NCBI GenBank assembly: GCA_964247055.1
Contig: OZ176059.1
Coordinates: 1,860,001 to 1,924,000, forward strand
Origin: Paragordius varius
Lineage: Eukaryota > Nematomorpha
DNA: 64,000 bases
Reading direction: 5' to 3'
Numbering within the stretch: the first letter of the stretch is position 1; each line of letters begins with the position of its first letter. The translations under genes and the position numbers were made by a program. Shown in pieces: positions 1-21,028 of the stretch. The notes under the pieces are model-generated. The model searched no databases and was not told where the DNA came from. It saw nothing but the letters and a program-made list of their open reading frames with translations.

Positions 1-189
1 TCAGTGAGATCCAGCAAAATAATGTCATCACTACTAAAAAAACAGCATAAAATTTCCATAAAAACAAATATAAACGCCAATTTTCGCCGAAAAATGCAAT
101 TTAAAAGGAAAAGTTTTTTTAAAACACTTTCAAAGTTTTATACATCATGTCATCCATATATCATTATTTTGCTTTTCTTTTGTGGGTGA

Positions 190-1165
190 CAAATTAATTT
201 TAAATTTTCATCTGCTTTTTAACGAAGCTATCGCTGTTGTGCACATTTTGAGTCTGAAACGGTATTAACCGTTTTTTTCTTAGAATTTCATAATCAAAAA
301 AAAATGCTTAATAATCAAGAGAAAATAAATATCAATATAAACACCGTTTAAAGTGGTAAATATTAAAAAATCCTTAAAACCCATTTCTCACCCATGCACT
401 CCATTTTTGCTGATTTACTTTTCTTTAGCAAAGATGAAAAATGTTTTTTCATGCGGTTTTTTAACAACATTAGGTATAAAATATAAACTAAGACCTTTTT
501 TATAATTAAAGCCTATAAACCAAAAAACCCTAATTTTTACAAACAAAACCTATTTTCACGCAATAATTTTATGTAAAAGTTTAAAAATTATACGTTCTAC
601 AAATCTCCTACTTTTCGATCGAAGTAATAGTTTTGTTTTACATTCGGTTTTTAACCGAGTTATCATTATTTTGGGCAGTTTTTAGCTATGAAGCGGTATT
701 AAACATTTCTTCTTACGCCCCAGGGCGATTAACCGAGTATCCAAAAGGTTATTTATAAATAATTCTTATTATAATAAAAAAAACTTTCTTCGGAAACCCT
801 AATTTTTACGTAAAAACACGCAAACTTACTTTTCTTTAGCGAAAATAGTGTTAGTTTTGTTTTCATGCTATTTTTTAACAGGTATATCTCACCATTTCAG
901 TTTTTTAATTCTGCAGCAGTTTCGCCTCAGGGCAATTAGCTCAGTTTCGTAATCATGTTAAAAACTTATTTCAAAAAACCGTTTTGAAAAAAGTAAAAAG
1001 TTAAAAAGTTTAAAAATTTCAAAATCCCTCACTTTTCTTTAGTGGATTGTGCGTTAGTTTTGTTTTCATGCTGTTTTTTAACAAGTCGATCGTTATTTTG
1101 CCCAGTTTTAGAATCTAAGTTAGGAGTTTTTTTCTTACGCCCCATGGCAATTAGCTCAGTTTCGT
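190..1165 (-). repeat. Decayed tandem copies of the 3' half of the Prp40 WW2 exon plus adjoining intron
   Basis: At least five diverging copies of the exon segment 1229-1357 lie downstream of it in the intron, at about 1029-1165, 826-955, 606-741, 410-480 and 193-295. Each keeps traces of the same elements in the same order: the GRKKK-coding stretch, the KTGQN segment, the KKQHENKT segment and the AAAGAAAAG donor edge. The intron part TTTTTACGTAAAAACACGC is identical next to the parent (1203) and next to the 826 copy. The 1029-1165 copy is still open through 38 codons and ends in a GTGAGG donor-like site. The others are broken. Confidence 0.8.
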
Positions 1166-1227
1166 AATCATTTTAAAATCTTTTTTTTAAAAAAACCCCA
1201 ATTTTTACGTAAAAACACGCAAACTTA

Positions 1228-4185
<2,958 letters not shown>

Positions 4186-4639
4186 GTTGAAAGTTAAACA
4201 CAGAAATGTGATTCTATTGATATATAAATGACGCGATTAGTACATTCTGTTTAATAAAATCAATTTTACTTTATAAACTAGAATATGTTCGTTAATTAAT
4301 AGCTTGCTATCCAGTAAAACTAAAAAACTAAAAAAGTTTTTTCAGTATTTTTTAAAAATTAATCTTTTAGTATGCGCAATTTTATATTTTAAGTTCTGTA
4401 GCTTCTTTCAGGATTTTTTTCCAAAATATCTATATAAATATAGTAGGGGTTTGTATAAACTCCGTTTTGAAACAAATTAAAAAATAAAATAACTGAAATC
4501 TTATTTCTTTAATCTAGAAACAAATGCAACATGTTTTTATTAAGATATTGACCTCAATAAATTCTTGTCTTACTCACATAGTTAAAATCGAATTAAAAAA
4601 TAATTTTTAAAATCCATATATCTGGAAAATATTTTTAAA

Positions 4640-7600
4640 TTCGCTTTTGGGATTTACAATACACTGGGCTCAAAATCGGGGGATATAAAAAATATCTGAT
4701 GAAAAAATATATTCTGATAGGTGAATGTATCAAGAATATCATGGTATTTGGTTTTCGTCCTTCCAAGTAATTTAAGAAATGTTCAAACCTTTATGGTAGG
4801 TATTCTATATCAGGAAATGGCAAAATTTGCGCACATTTTTTTAAAAAGATTTTTGTAGTGACAAATGCTTTATTTTAAAAATACTTAAAAATTTATTATA
4901 CAAAATTTTGTTAAAAAAATATTAGGAGAGGGCTCGAAAGACAAAAGTTTTTGCTCTTTTAAAATGAGTTAAAAAAATTAACTTAAAATGCCGATGCGCA
5001 ACAAATATAAATTAAATAAAATATTTTGTTAAAACATATTTTTTAGGAAAAATTCAATTTTAGCAAAATTTTATTGAAGAAGCGTTCTTAATATTTTGGG
5101 TTATATAAATGTGTAACGCCTTATTATTAAAAATATAATTAATTAATGGTGAACATATTTATCTCCTCATTTTTACCAAAATATACGTTCATCTTCTAAT
5201 TAATATTAAAAATATTTTGTAATATTTACAAAACTTCACCAAATTTTGAAAGCAAACGAACCTTTAAATTAATTGACGGGATAAAAATATTTGCCATTGT
5301 GATAAAGTATTTTTGTAATAACTTAAAGCATTTTTATACCGATTCCATCATGCCTCCAAATAATAAGACACCGCGCTGTTTTAGTGAAAACTAAATGGTT
5401 AATTCAAAAAAATATCTATTCACTATTCAGAATAATTTAATAATTAGACATATTCGCAATGTTGGATATTTTTGGAACCTTTAAAAATAAACAATTTATT
5501 TTTAATTAACGCAAAAATACCGAGGAAGGCGTGATGGTATAGTAGGTAGGGTGCCGAACTCCTAAACCGCAGAGTTCGAACCTCTAAATTCACTAACAGC
5601 CCTGGGAAAGCAAATGTTAAAGGATTTCTTAGACTAGATATTTCATTCCTTACCCTTTAAAAAAGGAAAAAGAGACTCTAAATTGTATATTTATTATTTA
5701 ACGCAAAAATACCGAGAAGATGATTTTTAAACAAAACGCCGATACTTTCTTCATATCTAAATTTTTTGGGAAGGATTTGTGATATTGATACATTGTGGAA
5801 CAGGTACAAAACTGTTTAAAAATCTTTAATCTGTGATTAACATATATAATGCCTCTTAATTCTGAAAAAAAGGTTGGTGTAAAATTTGTAAAGATACTAT
5901 ACATTAGGTCCAATATCAGTGGTTAAAAATATCCTGAAATATACCAGGGTTATTGTGGTGCTTTTAGTTTTAACCCTTACGCGTGATTAAAAAAATTATA
6001 AGCACTTTTGTGGTAAATCCATATTAGAAAATGGCAAGTTTTGCTCTTATTTTGTCAAAAACACGGAAAGCTTAATGACTCAATCTAAAAAATACCACTA
6101 AAATATATGAGAAACCACACATAACGCAAAATAATGTTTTTTTAAATTTTTATTTTTGAATATTGGCAGAGAAAATCCCAAATATTTTCGCCCTTCTAAA
6201 ATCGCTCGGTCTCATAACACTTTGATATAAATTGGGTCTAATTACCCCAGACCATATTTAAGTTGTTTATTTATGAAATACTGAAAAAAGGGTTCCAATT
6301 ATAATTTGCTTCTTTTTAATAAAATTATATAAAGAGCCAAAATATCTAAATAAAATTTAGTTTTGGAAAGTTCCGCATCAAACAACCTGGACGCCATTTT
6401 GATTCACTACATTTTTGCAAAATGTCCTGTCTATTTGATTCTAAGTCTAATTAAATTTAATTTTTAAAATCACATATAACACAAACAGAAAAAGTGGTAT
6501 ATTTTGCATATTTTTTAAATTTAGTTAATGCACATGTCATGTTGACTAAATTTACCTTTGTATTTTACCTTAAGAATGATATAAAGCATTTTTGAATCCA
6601 TTATTTTAATATCTGGTTCATACTAATGACCCAGTCAGTTATTTTAAAAAACAACTGTTTTTTCGAAAAATTGCATTCAAATATATTAAATAATCGATAT
6701 TTAAATATGCTTCTTTAACAATATATTAAAAATTGTTAAACATGCATCCTGATAACATTAGCATATGAGCATTCCTGGTTATTTCGAATAACAAAACAAT
6801 CAAACCTTTGCAAAATATGCAATTACAAATATGTTCGGCCAATAAAATGAAAAAACATTTTATATTTGGAAATCGATTCATTGCTGAAAGAAAGTGTAAA
6901 ACAAACTTGGTAAATTTTTTTTGAAATATCCAGTATTAAAAGCTATGTATTTGAAGTTTTCGAAGGTCACAAACATGTGGCCGAATTCATTCGAAAAGAA
7001 AATTCTTGATTAAATTTGATTGAATATATTTGTAAATAATAAATATAAAAAAAAATGTATGATTTTTATGAAACGTAAGTTTCAGCATTATATTCACAAT
7101 CTCCAATATGGCATAATATTAACTTAAGTAACAAGTGGTTATGACCATGGTCTGACTGGGTCTGACCGGACTTTTTTGGAAAAGCAGTCAAATACACAAC
7201 CCTAGTTGTATCCAAGTAGTAAACAAGAAGGAAAAAGTCCATATTGCATAATTAAACTTTTAAAAATTGATAAATTTTATCATTAAAAAAGGTTCTTCTA
7301 TACAAATTAATATTTTGCTTAAAAATTGAATATATCCCAATTTTTTCGGGATGGAAACGATTAAAGAAAATTAAGATATTTTATCAATATTTTATGTATA
7401 TAATTTGAGGATGGTGAAATTCCTTTCACCTAGGAATTTTAATTTAAAGGTTCGTTGATGTTAAATTTGGGTATGCTGTAAAAATAATCATTAAAGGTAA
7501 AGAAGTACGCTTCAACAATTTTTTTCCCATAACTTGAAATAGGTCGCCATTTCTTAATAAAATTTTTGTCTTTCAAAGTTTTAACATAAATTTAAAATTA

Positions 7601-8450
7601 TCGCTCAATTTCGGCACTCCCTAGTATATTTTAAGAGTATTAGCCTATATTATAATGATAAACAATTGGGCGGAACACATATCTAAAAATTAAAATATTT
7701 TGCTTTTTATATGTAGTTTATGATATATTAGTAATATTTGGAATAATGAAGCATTTAGTTTTTGCCAAAAGAATTTATTTAAAAGAATGTAAGCAATGTC
7801 TATTTCTGATCTGAAGCAGTTACCAGAAAAGAGCAAGTAACTATCTTATATAAATAAGGGCCAACAAAAGATCATGATAATTCTGGTACAATCCTATCAG
7901 AATGTAAAATATTTATCAGCATTTGAACTTTATAGTTTTTTTATAATATTTTATAGAGTTTTTATACCGTTTCCATGTGCCTAATACCCTTTACAAAAAT
8001 GCTAAAAATTAAATTTTTAAGCAAGGTGTGCTATTCTCGAAAATATTTTTATATGTTACGATCTATCATATACTACCCAGTTTATTGTAGTATCTCGGCA
8101 TTCCTTTTAATTTATAAGAAAAATTGCATTTTAAGGGCAAAATTTTTTGCCATGGTAGCTTATATCAAAATAATATAGACATATAGTTTTCTCTTTTATA
8201 TTTAGTAAGCATCTTGCTTTCATCAAAGGTTTTAATTACTAAATTTGGCGTTAACTGTAAATACTCATAGGCCCAAAACCAAAAGCAAAATGCGCTGGTA
8301 TCTATCATATATTATTTCATCAGAATTAGTTTGGACGCTGGCGTAAGGCTCCAAACCTAAACACCATGAGATTGCTAATAAAAATATCTTTATGACTCCT
8401 GCACTTGATTTGGAATATATCAATTGTTCTTTTTTAATTTCCCTTTCTCC
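4640..8450. repeat. Large dispersed non-coding repeat (family C)
   Basis: No open frame with recognisable content. Blocks recur elsewhere in the window, in either orientation. TTTAGTTAATGCACATGTCAT (6530s) matches 55115-55135. The block around 7712-7745 (AGTTTATGATATATTAGTAA) matches 58790-58815. A block with AACCAAAAGCA and ATGATAATCTTG (58915-58940) appears reverse-complemented near 4735-4760 and 5945-5975. It looks like an old non-autonomous element or several nested copies. The ends are not resolved. Confidence 0.5.
5525..5698 (+). mobile_element. tRNA-derived SINE with 18-bp target-site duplication
   Basis: Pol III promoter elements: A box TGGTATAGTAGG at 5535-5546 and B box AGTTCGAACCT at 5573-5583, followed by a tRNA-unrelated body and an AT-rich tail. 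It is flanked by an 18-bp direct repeat, TAACGCAAAAATACCGAG, at 5507-5524 and 5699-5716. That fits target-primed insertion by LINE machinery. The anticodon arm does not fold as a tRNA, so this is a SINE and not a functional tRNA gene. Confidence 0.85.
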
Positions 8451-8612
8451 TAAATAAAGTATTTAAACCTATCTTCTTCTATAATGTTTAATTACTCCAG
8501 ATAAAAATTTTACTTTAAAATACGTATTTTTATAAAAGTAATTATTTACCTAGTGCATTGGTTTTACACGGGCCAACATGCTTTCAAAAAATTAATCAGT
8601 TTACATTGCAGT

Positions 8613-16538
<7,926 letters not shown>

Positions 16539-16569
16539 AATTACCCTATTTTATTTATATCAGTGAAAA

Positions 16570-16575
16570 AATAAA
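16570..16575 (+). promoter_or_regulatory. Putative AP2M1 polyadenylation signal
   Basis: AATAAA 32 nt after the AP2M1 stop codon. Position is plausible; in AT-rich DNA this hexamer is also frequent by chance. Confidence 0.4.
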
Positions 16576-16955
16576 ATTTTAAAGAGAAAAAACATATAAA
16601 TTAGAATATAAAAGGCCAAGAAGCATTTTTTATAAAATGGAATATTAATTACCGGTCTATGGTTTCGAGTTGAAATAGAGAGCATAGACTAATAAAATTA
16701 ATATCTTAACTTTTTATTTCAGAATCGAAACCTATAGCGTTTATGAAATAAATAAGGTATCAATCGAAATATATGGTTTCACTTGTGTATAAATATTGGT
16801 CTTTTACTATTTTTTCATTTTAAAATTATTTTTTTTACACTTTATTAATCAAACCTCATTCAAAGATAAAATCATTGGATATATATATATATATATATTT
16901 GTTTGCCTTAAATACACTTACATGTCTTCACCGCATTTTGTTAGTTGGCTATAAG

Positions 16956-16995
<40 letters not shown>

Positions 16996-18930
16996 TATCA
17001 CACACACATATAAAACGAAAGTTTTCAAATAAATACTTAAAAATTTTCCACTTTATAAATTATTTAGGAAATTTATAATCAATTTTTTGGATAAACTTAC
17101 TTTAAATAATTTTTATTATTGAATATGATACTTATAAATATTCCATTTTAAATATAATTATATATTTATAATTATTTTTTTATTTTAACTAATGCAGCAC
17201 TCACCCATTAGACTATTTTTCATTTATTTAATAAAAATTGATTTTTCTGTTAATTTATTGCACATAATAATTTTTTTTACCACTAATAATATATTAACAT
17301 ATAATTCTTATATATATTTTTTGTTTATAAATCTAATATAAGAATAATATTAAATAAAAATTATATACATTGTTTAGCGATAAAATACAATTTGTTAAAA
17401 TTTTGCTTTTTTGCAGATATAAAACAGGAATATTCAAAAAAATATATGTTATGGTATCGAATTTTGATGGTTCTTTCGCGGTTTACAAGTTTAAAAGGAA
17501 TATATTTTGGTTATTGCTTGAATTTTTACAAAATTACTGCACATTATTAAAATTTATTCCTTTATAAAATTGATATTTATTAAATATATTAGGGAAAATG
17601 TTAATATTAAATTTTTAATATTATAAGACACCTAAATTCTCATATTTTTAGAATCTGTTATGGATTAATGTGTTTAAAATAACCTAAAAAGCCAAAAGCA
17701 CAAGTTTTATAATGTATTGTTAGCTTATACATTAAAATATTTTCAAAAAAAGCATATTTAAGGTAATTTTTAGCATGATTGGATAAGACGGTGTATAAAC
17801 ACCTTATAATATTACTTAAACACTATTTCTTTATAATTCGATGCCGTTGATAAATTCCATTATCTAGATTAAAAAATGTTGTGTTCGTATTTTAATTTAA
17901 ATTGATAAATTTTTAATGAGTTAAAACAATTGATATTCGATATTTAGCTGCAATGAATTTTTAATAGTCCTATTAAATACCGTTTTTTTAAACCTTATAA
18001 TACGCTCGCTAAAGTTTGTTTTTGAAACCATAGTGTATAAAAAATTATTTACGTTAAATTTTTTTAAATGATGAATATAAATTGAAAGCAAATATATATT
18101 TAGCATTCTGAGGTAATGAAATCTTTAATAGAATTAAATCATATTAAAGTATTTATATACATTTAACGGGTGCATAAATCTGCAATTTAACCTCATAAAG
18201 TAAATTCACAAACAGGGGCAATAAATATTTTATTTATTTATAGGTTTGTTAACTAATATGTTTTAAACGATTTTTGGACTAACAAAACTAATGGAACATA
18301 ATGAGTCCTAAATTTGCGCTTTTTGATTTTATGTGAATACGTTAAAAGGTAAAAAAACTTTTTTAAATGATTTCTAAACCCCTAATCCAAATACCCATAG
18401 GTATCCTAATGTATTCCTATCAAAATGTATACAACCTAGCATTTTTGTGACCACCTCAAGTTGGCCTTAGCTTTTTTTATCAATTGATTTTACGTTTAAG
18501 GATAACGCATTAGATTTTATTTTTAGTTATTAAGTAAGATATTGCCACAATCTGACTTTGAAAGCCTTAATAAAACATGTCTTTAGAATTTAGAGATTAT
18601 GATTAAAGGCAAGGTGATATAAAATAACCAAATGACATTGCCAACGGGAATATTCTTGATTTAATCACATTTTATTTTTTAATTAAGAATCATGGTCGCT
18701 GACTGATTATTTACTACTACTACTAGTTTTTATATATTGGTCGTATTTAGGGCTTTATCCAGGTGTAAATGCTGATAATAAAAATTAAACCACCATTACA
18801 CCAAGTTCATAAAACGATGGATATTGTCCGCAAAATAAACGTGAATACTGTACTTTAAAAAAAGTTTACTGTAGCGTTTTTTCCTATATTTATTCCGATT
18901 TGGTATAATTGAACTTATTATAAAATATAT
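16576..18930. other. AT-rich intergenic stretch without recognisable gene
   Basis: Contains AT microsatellites at 16877-16900 and 16960-16996. No splice-linked coding, RNA gene or clear transposon ends were seen. The short frames here have no family resemblance I recognise. Confidence 0.6.
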
Positions 18931-18939
18931 ATTATTTTG

Positions 18940-19260
18940 TTAAAAAAATTTAGGATAACATTTATGTGGTTCATGCACTTTGATACAATACAGTAAATGC
19001 ACATGTTAAAACGTGTATCTTTTAAATTTGAACTTTGATTATATTAATATACCATTAAAACCGTTTCAAAAGATAAAGAAAAAACGCAAAAAATTATAAA
19101 TTGTACTACGCATATTTAATTTTTGTTAAAAAATGTTAGGACATTTATGGTGCTTTAAGTATAATACTTACAGCCATTATGGCAAAAGTAACGCACATGT
19201 TAAAAAACGTGGATGTTTTGACTTTAAATTTTAATCATATAATTGTTTTAGTACAAAACT
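18940..19260. repeat. Diverged tandem duplication, period about 185 bp
   Basis: 18940-19070 and 19125-19260 share the same order of motifs: TTAGGA.AACATTTATG.TG, a CAGTAA/CAAAAGTAA block, GCACATGTTAAAA.ACGTG, then TTTGA.TTTAAA and TTAATCATAT. Confidence 0.55.
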
Positions 19261-19675
19261 TTAATATAAAAACATTCTTGAAACTACAAATATCAATCTC
19301 ATTTGTGAACTTGAATATGAGAAAAAACACATCTCACTTCTATTATAATTGAGTTAACTGAATTAACAATACATCAACGCTATCATAAATTTAACATACA
19401 AAATGATTTCTTTCTGTTATTTTATTTTGTTTGTTTATATCAAAGATAGTGCAAAGTTATAAATTTTTAATTCTGGAAAAAAAATTTTCCACAAAATTTA
19501 CAGAAAAATGCATGTTTTTTAAAAAAAAATTATGTGATTTTAAGGTTTAAATGGTAATATAAGCCAAATTTTTTTGATAAACATTAAAAACCATTATGCA
19601 ACTATTAAACCTTTAATCCATTCTTACAGCATTTTTATATAAGCCATAAACTTTTATAAAAAAGAAAAGTATATA

Positions 19676-19963
19676 CAGTAAAAACCGAAATTATACGGAA
19701 AAAACATAAACATAAAAATATAAAGACAAATATTTTTTTCTAAAAGACAACCATACTTTTTGAAAAAAATTTCAAAATATAAATTATTGTTTCAAACCAT
19801 AAAGTATGAGATAGGAATGTTTATTGGTAACACAATGAATTATACAATTTGCAGTTTTAAACAATCAGATATATAAAAATAATTCAAGATTTAAAAAGCA
19901 TTGAGAAAAAAATATTTATCTTTATATTTTTACCTTTTGTCCGTATAATTTTAATTTTTACTG
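19676..19963. mobile_element. M1 MITE copy (full length)
   Basis: TA-flanked. Left end CAGTAAAAACCGAAATTATA, right end mirrored as TATAATTTTAATTTTTACTG. Interior has AAAGACAAATATTTTTTTC and its inverted counterpart. Confidence 0.85.
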
Positions 19964-20399
19964 TAAACTATTACTAATCTAAATTAATACATCAAATTTG
20001 CGGTCACATATCGTAGCTAACATGCCTCTTGTCTTGTGGCAATTGGTTCGAATGAGTATGATCATGAGAGGACAATCTTAATATATCTTTCATATGAACA
20101 TCTGTCGAGCGATTTCTACATGTATTTTACACTACCTCATCAGTTGGGATACAACAGTAAAGATAAAACTTGAATGTATTATTTGTATGTATTATTGGCA
20201 CATCTTGTTAAATCTCAATATACCTTTCTTCTTTGAGAGTTTTGGCTTAAAAAAATTCACTACATAAAATTCCTGAAAATCCGAATATTATAAACTTAAA
20301 ATATACGGAAACCGAACACAAAATAAATAATTATCGAAATCAGTCATAATATGCATCTCTAAGCAATCGTTTAATAAAAATTAAAAGAAGGTATAGTTC

Positions 20400-20452
20400 A
20401 GGGCCAGAAAAATCCTTTAAGGGCCCCGTGGGCTGCTGTTTGAGTATCACTG
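20400..20452. mobile_element. Possible hAT-like element end
   Basis: GGGCCCCGTGGGCTGCTG followed by TTTGAGTATCACTG resembles one terminus of a CAGTG-type hAT non-autonomous element. No partner end was found. Confidence 0.35.
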
Positions 20453-21028
20453 ATATAGAGTTTTATATGTACATCCATATGTTTCTATTTTTGCGCTCAC
20501 CGTGTAAATAATAATATTTTTGATAAAACGGTTAATAAAAAAATTCAATTGAAATTTTCAGCAATATTTTAAAGTCTAAAAAGAAATAATTTTGGTTAGC
20601 ATAAAAAATCTGTTTTAAAGCTTCAATCCCTAAAAAAACTTATATAATTTGTTTTTATGATTATCATTTAGTGTGGCATTTTTAGCGGTGTTTAAGGCAT
20701 ATTAACCAGATGTAGAGATATCATACTTTGCCAGAATTCATACATCCTCTGTTATCTAATAACTACCGCCTTATCCAAATGTGACTTTTTTTAACTTTTT
20801 AAAGCTATAAAAATGTTGTTTTTATTATATTAGGTTATCTCAATTCAAATTTATTTTTTGGATTAATGTTGGTTGTTTTGCTAAAATAATTGCATCAATC
20901 TTTTGGCATAATATTAATATAATTTACAGATGTAAATTATCTTGTCGAAACATTATTTTTAATAAAACTGTTTCAAATTTAAAATTTTATTATTAATTGT
21001 AACAAAGTTTTTTCAAAGTTTAAAGAGC

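Noticed and set aside
1029-1165. Extra Prp40 coding exon
   Set aside because: Open with a plausible donor, but the only nearby acceptor gives a phase that meets a stop when joined to the two leftover bases of the WW2 exon, and it has no pyrimidine tract.
5525-5600. Functional tRNA gene
   Set aside because: Pol III boxes are present, but the anticodon arm and acceptor stem do not pair and the element has SINE-type flanking repeats.
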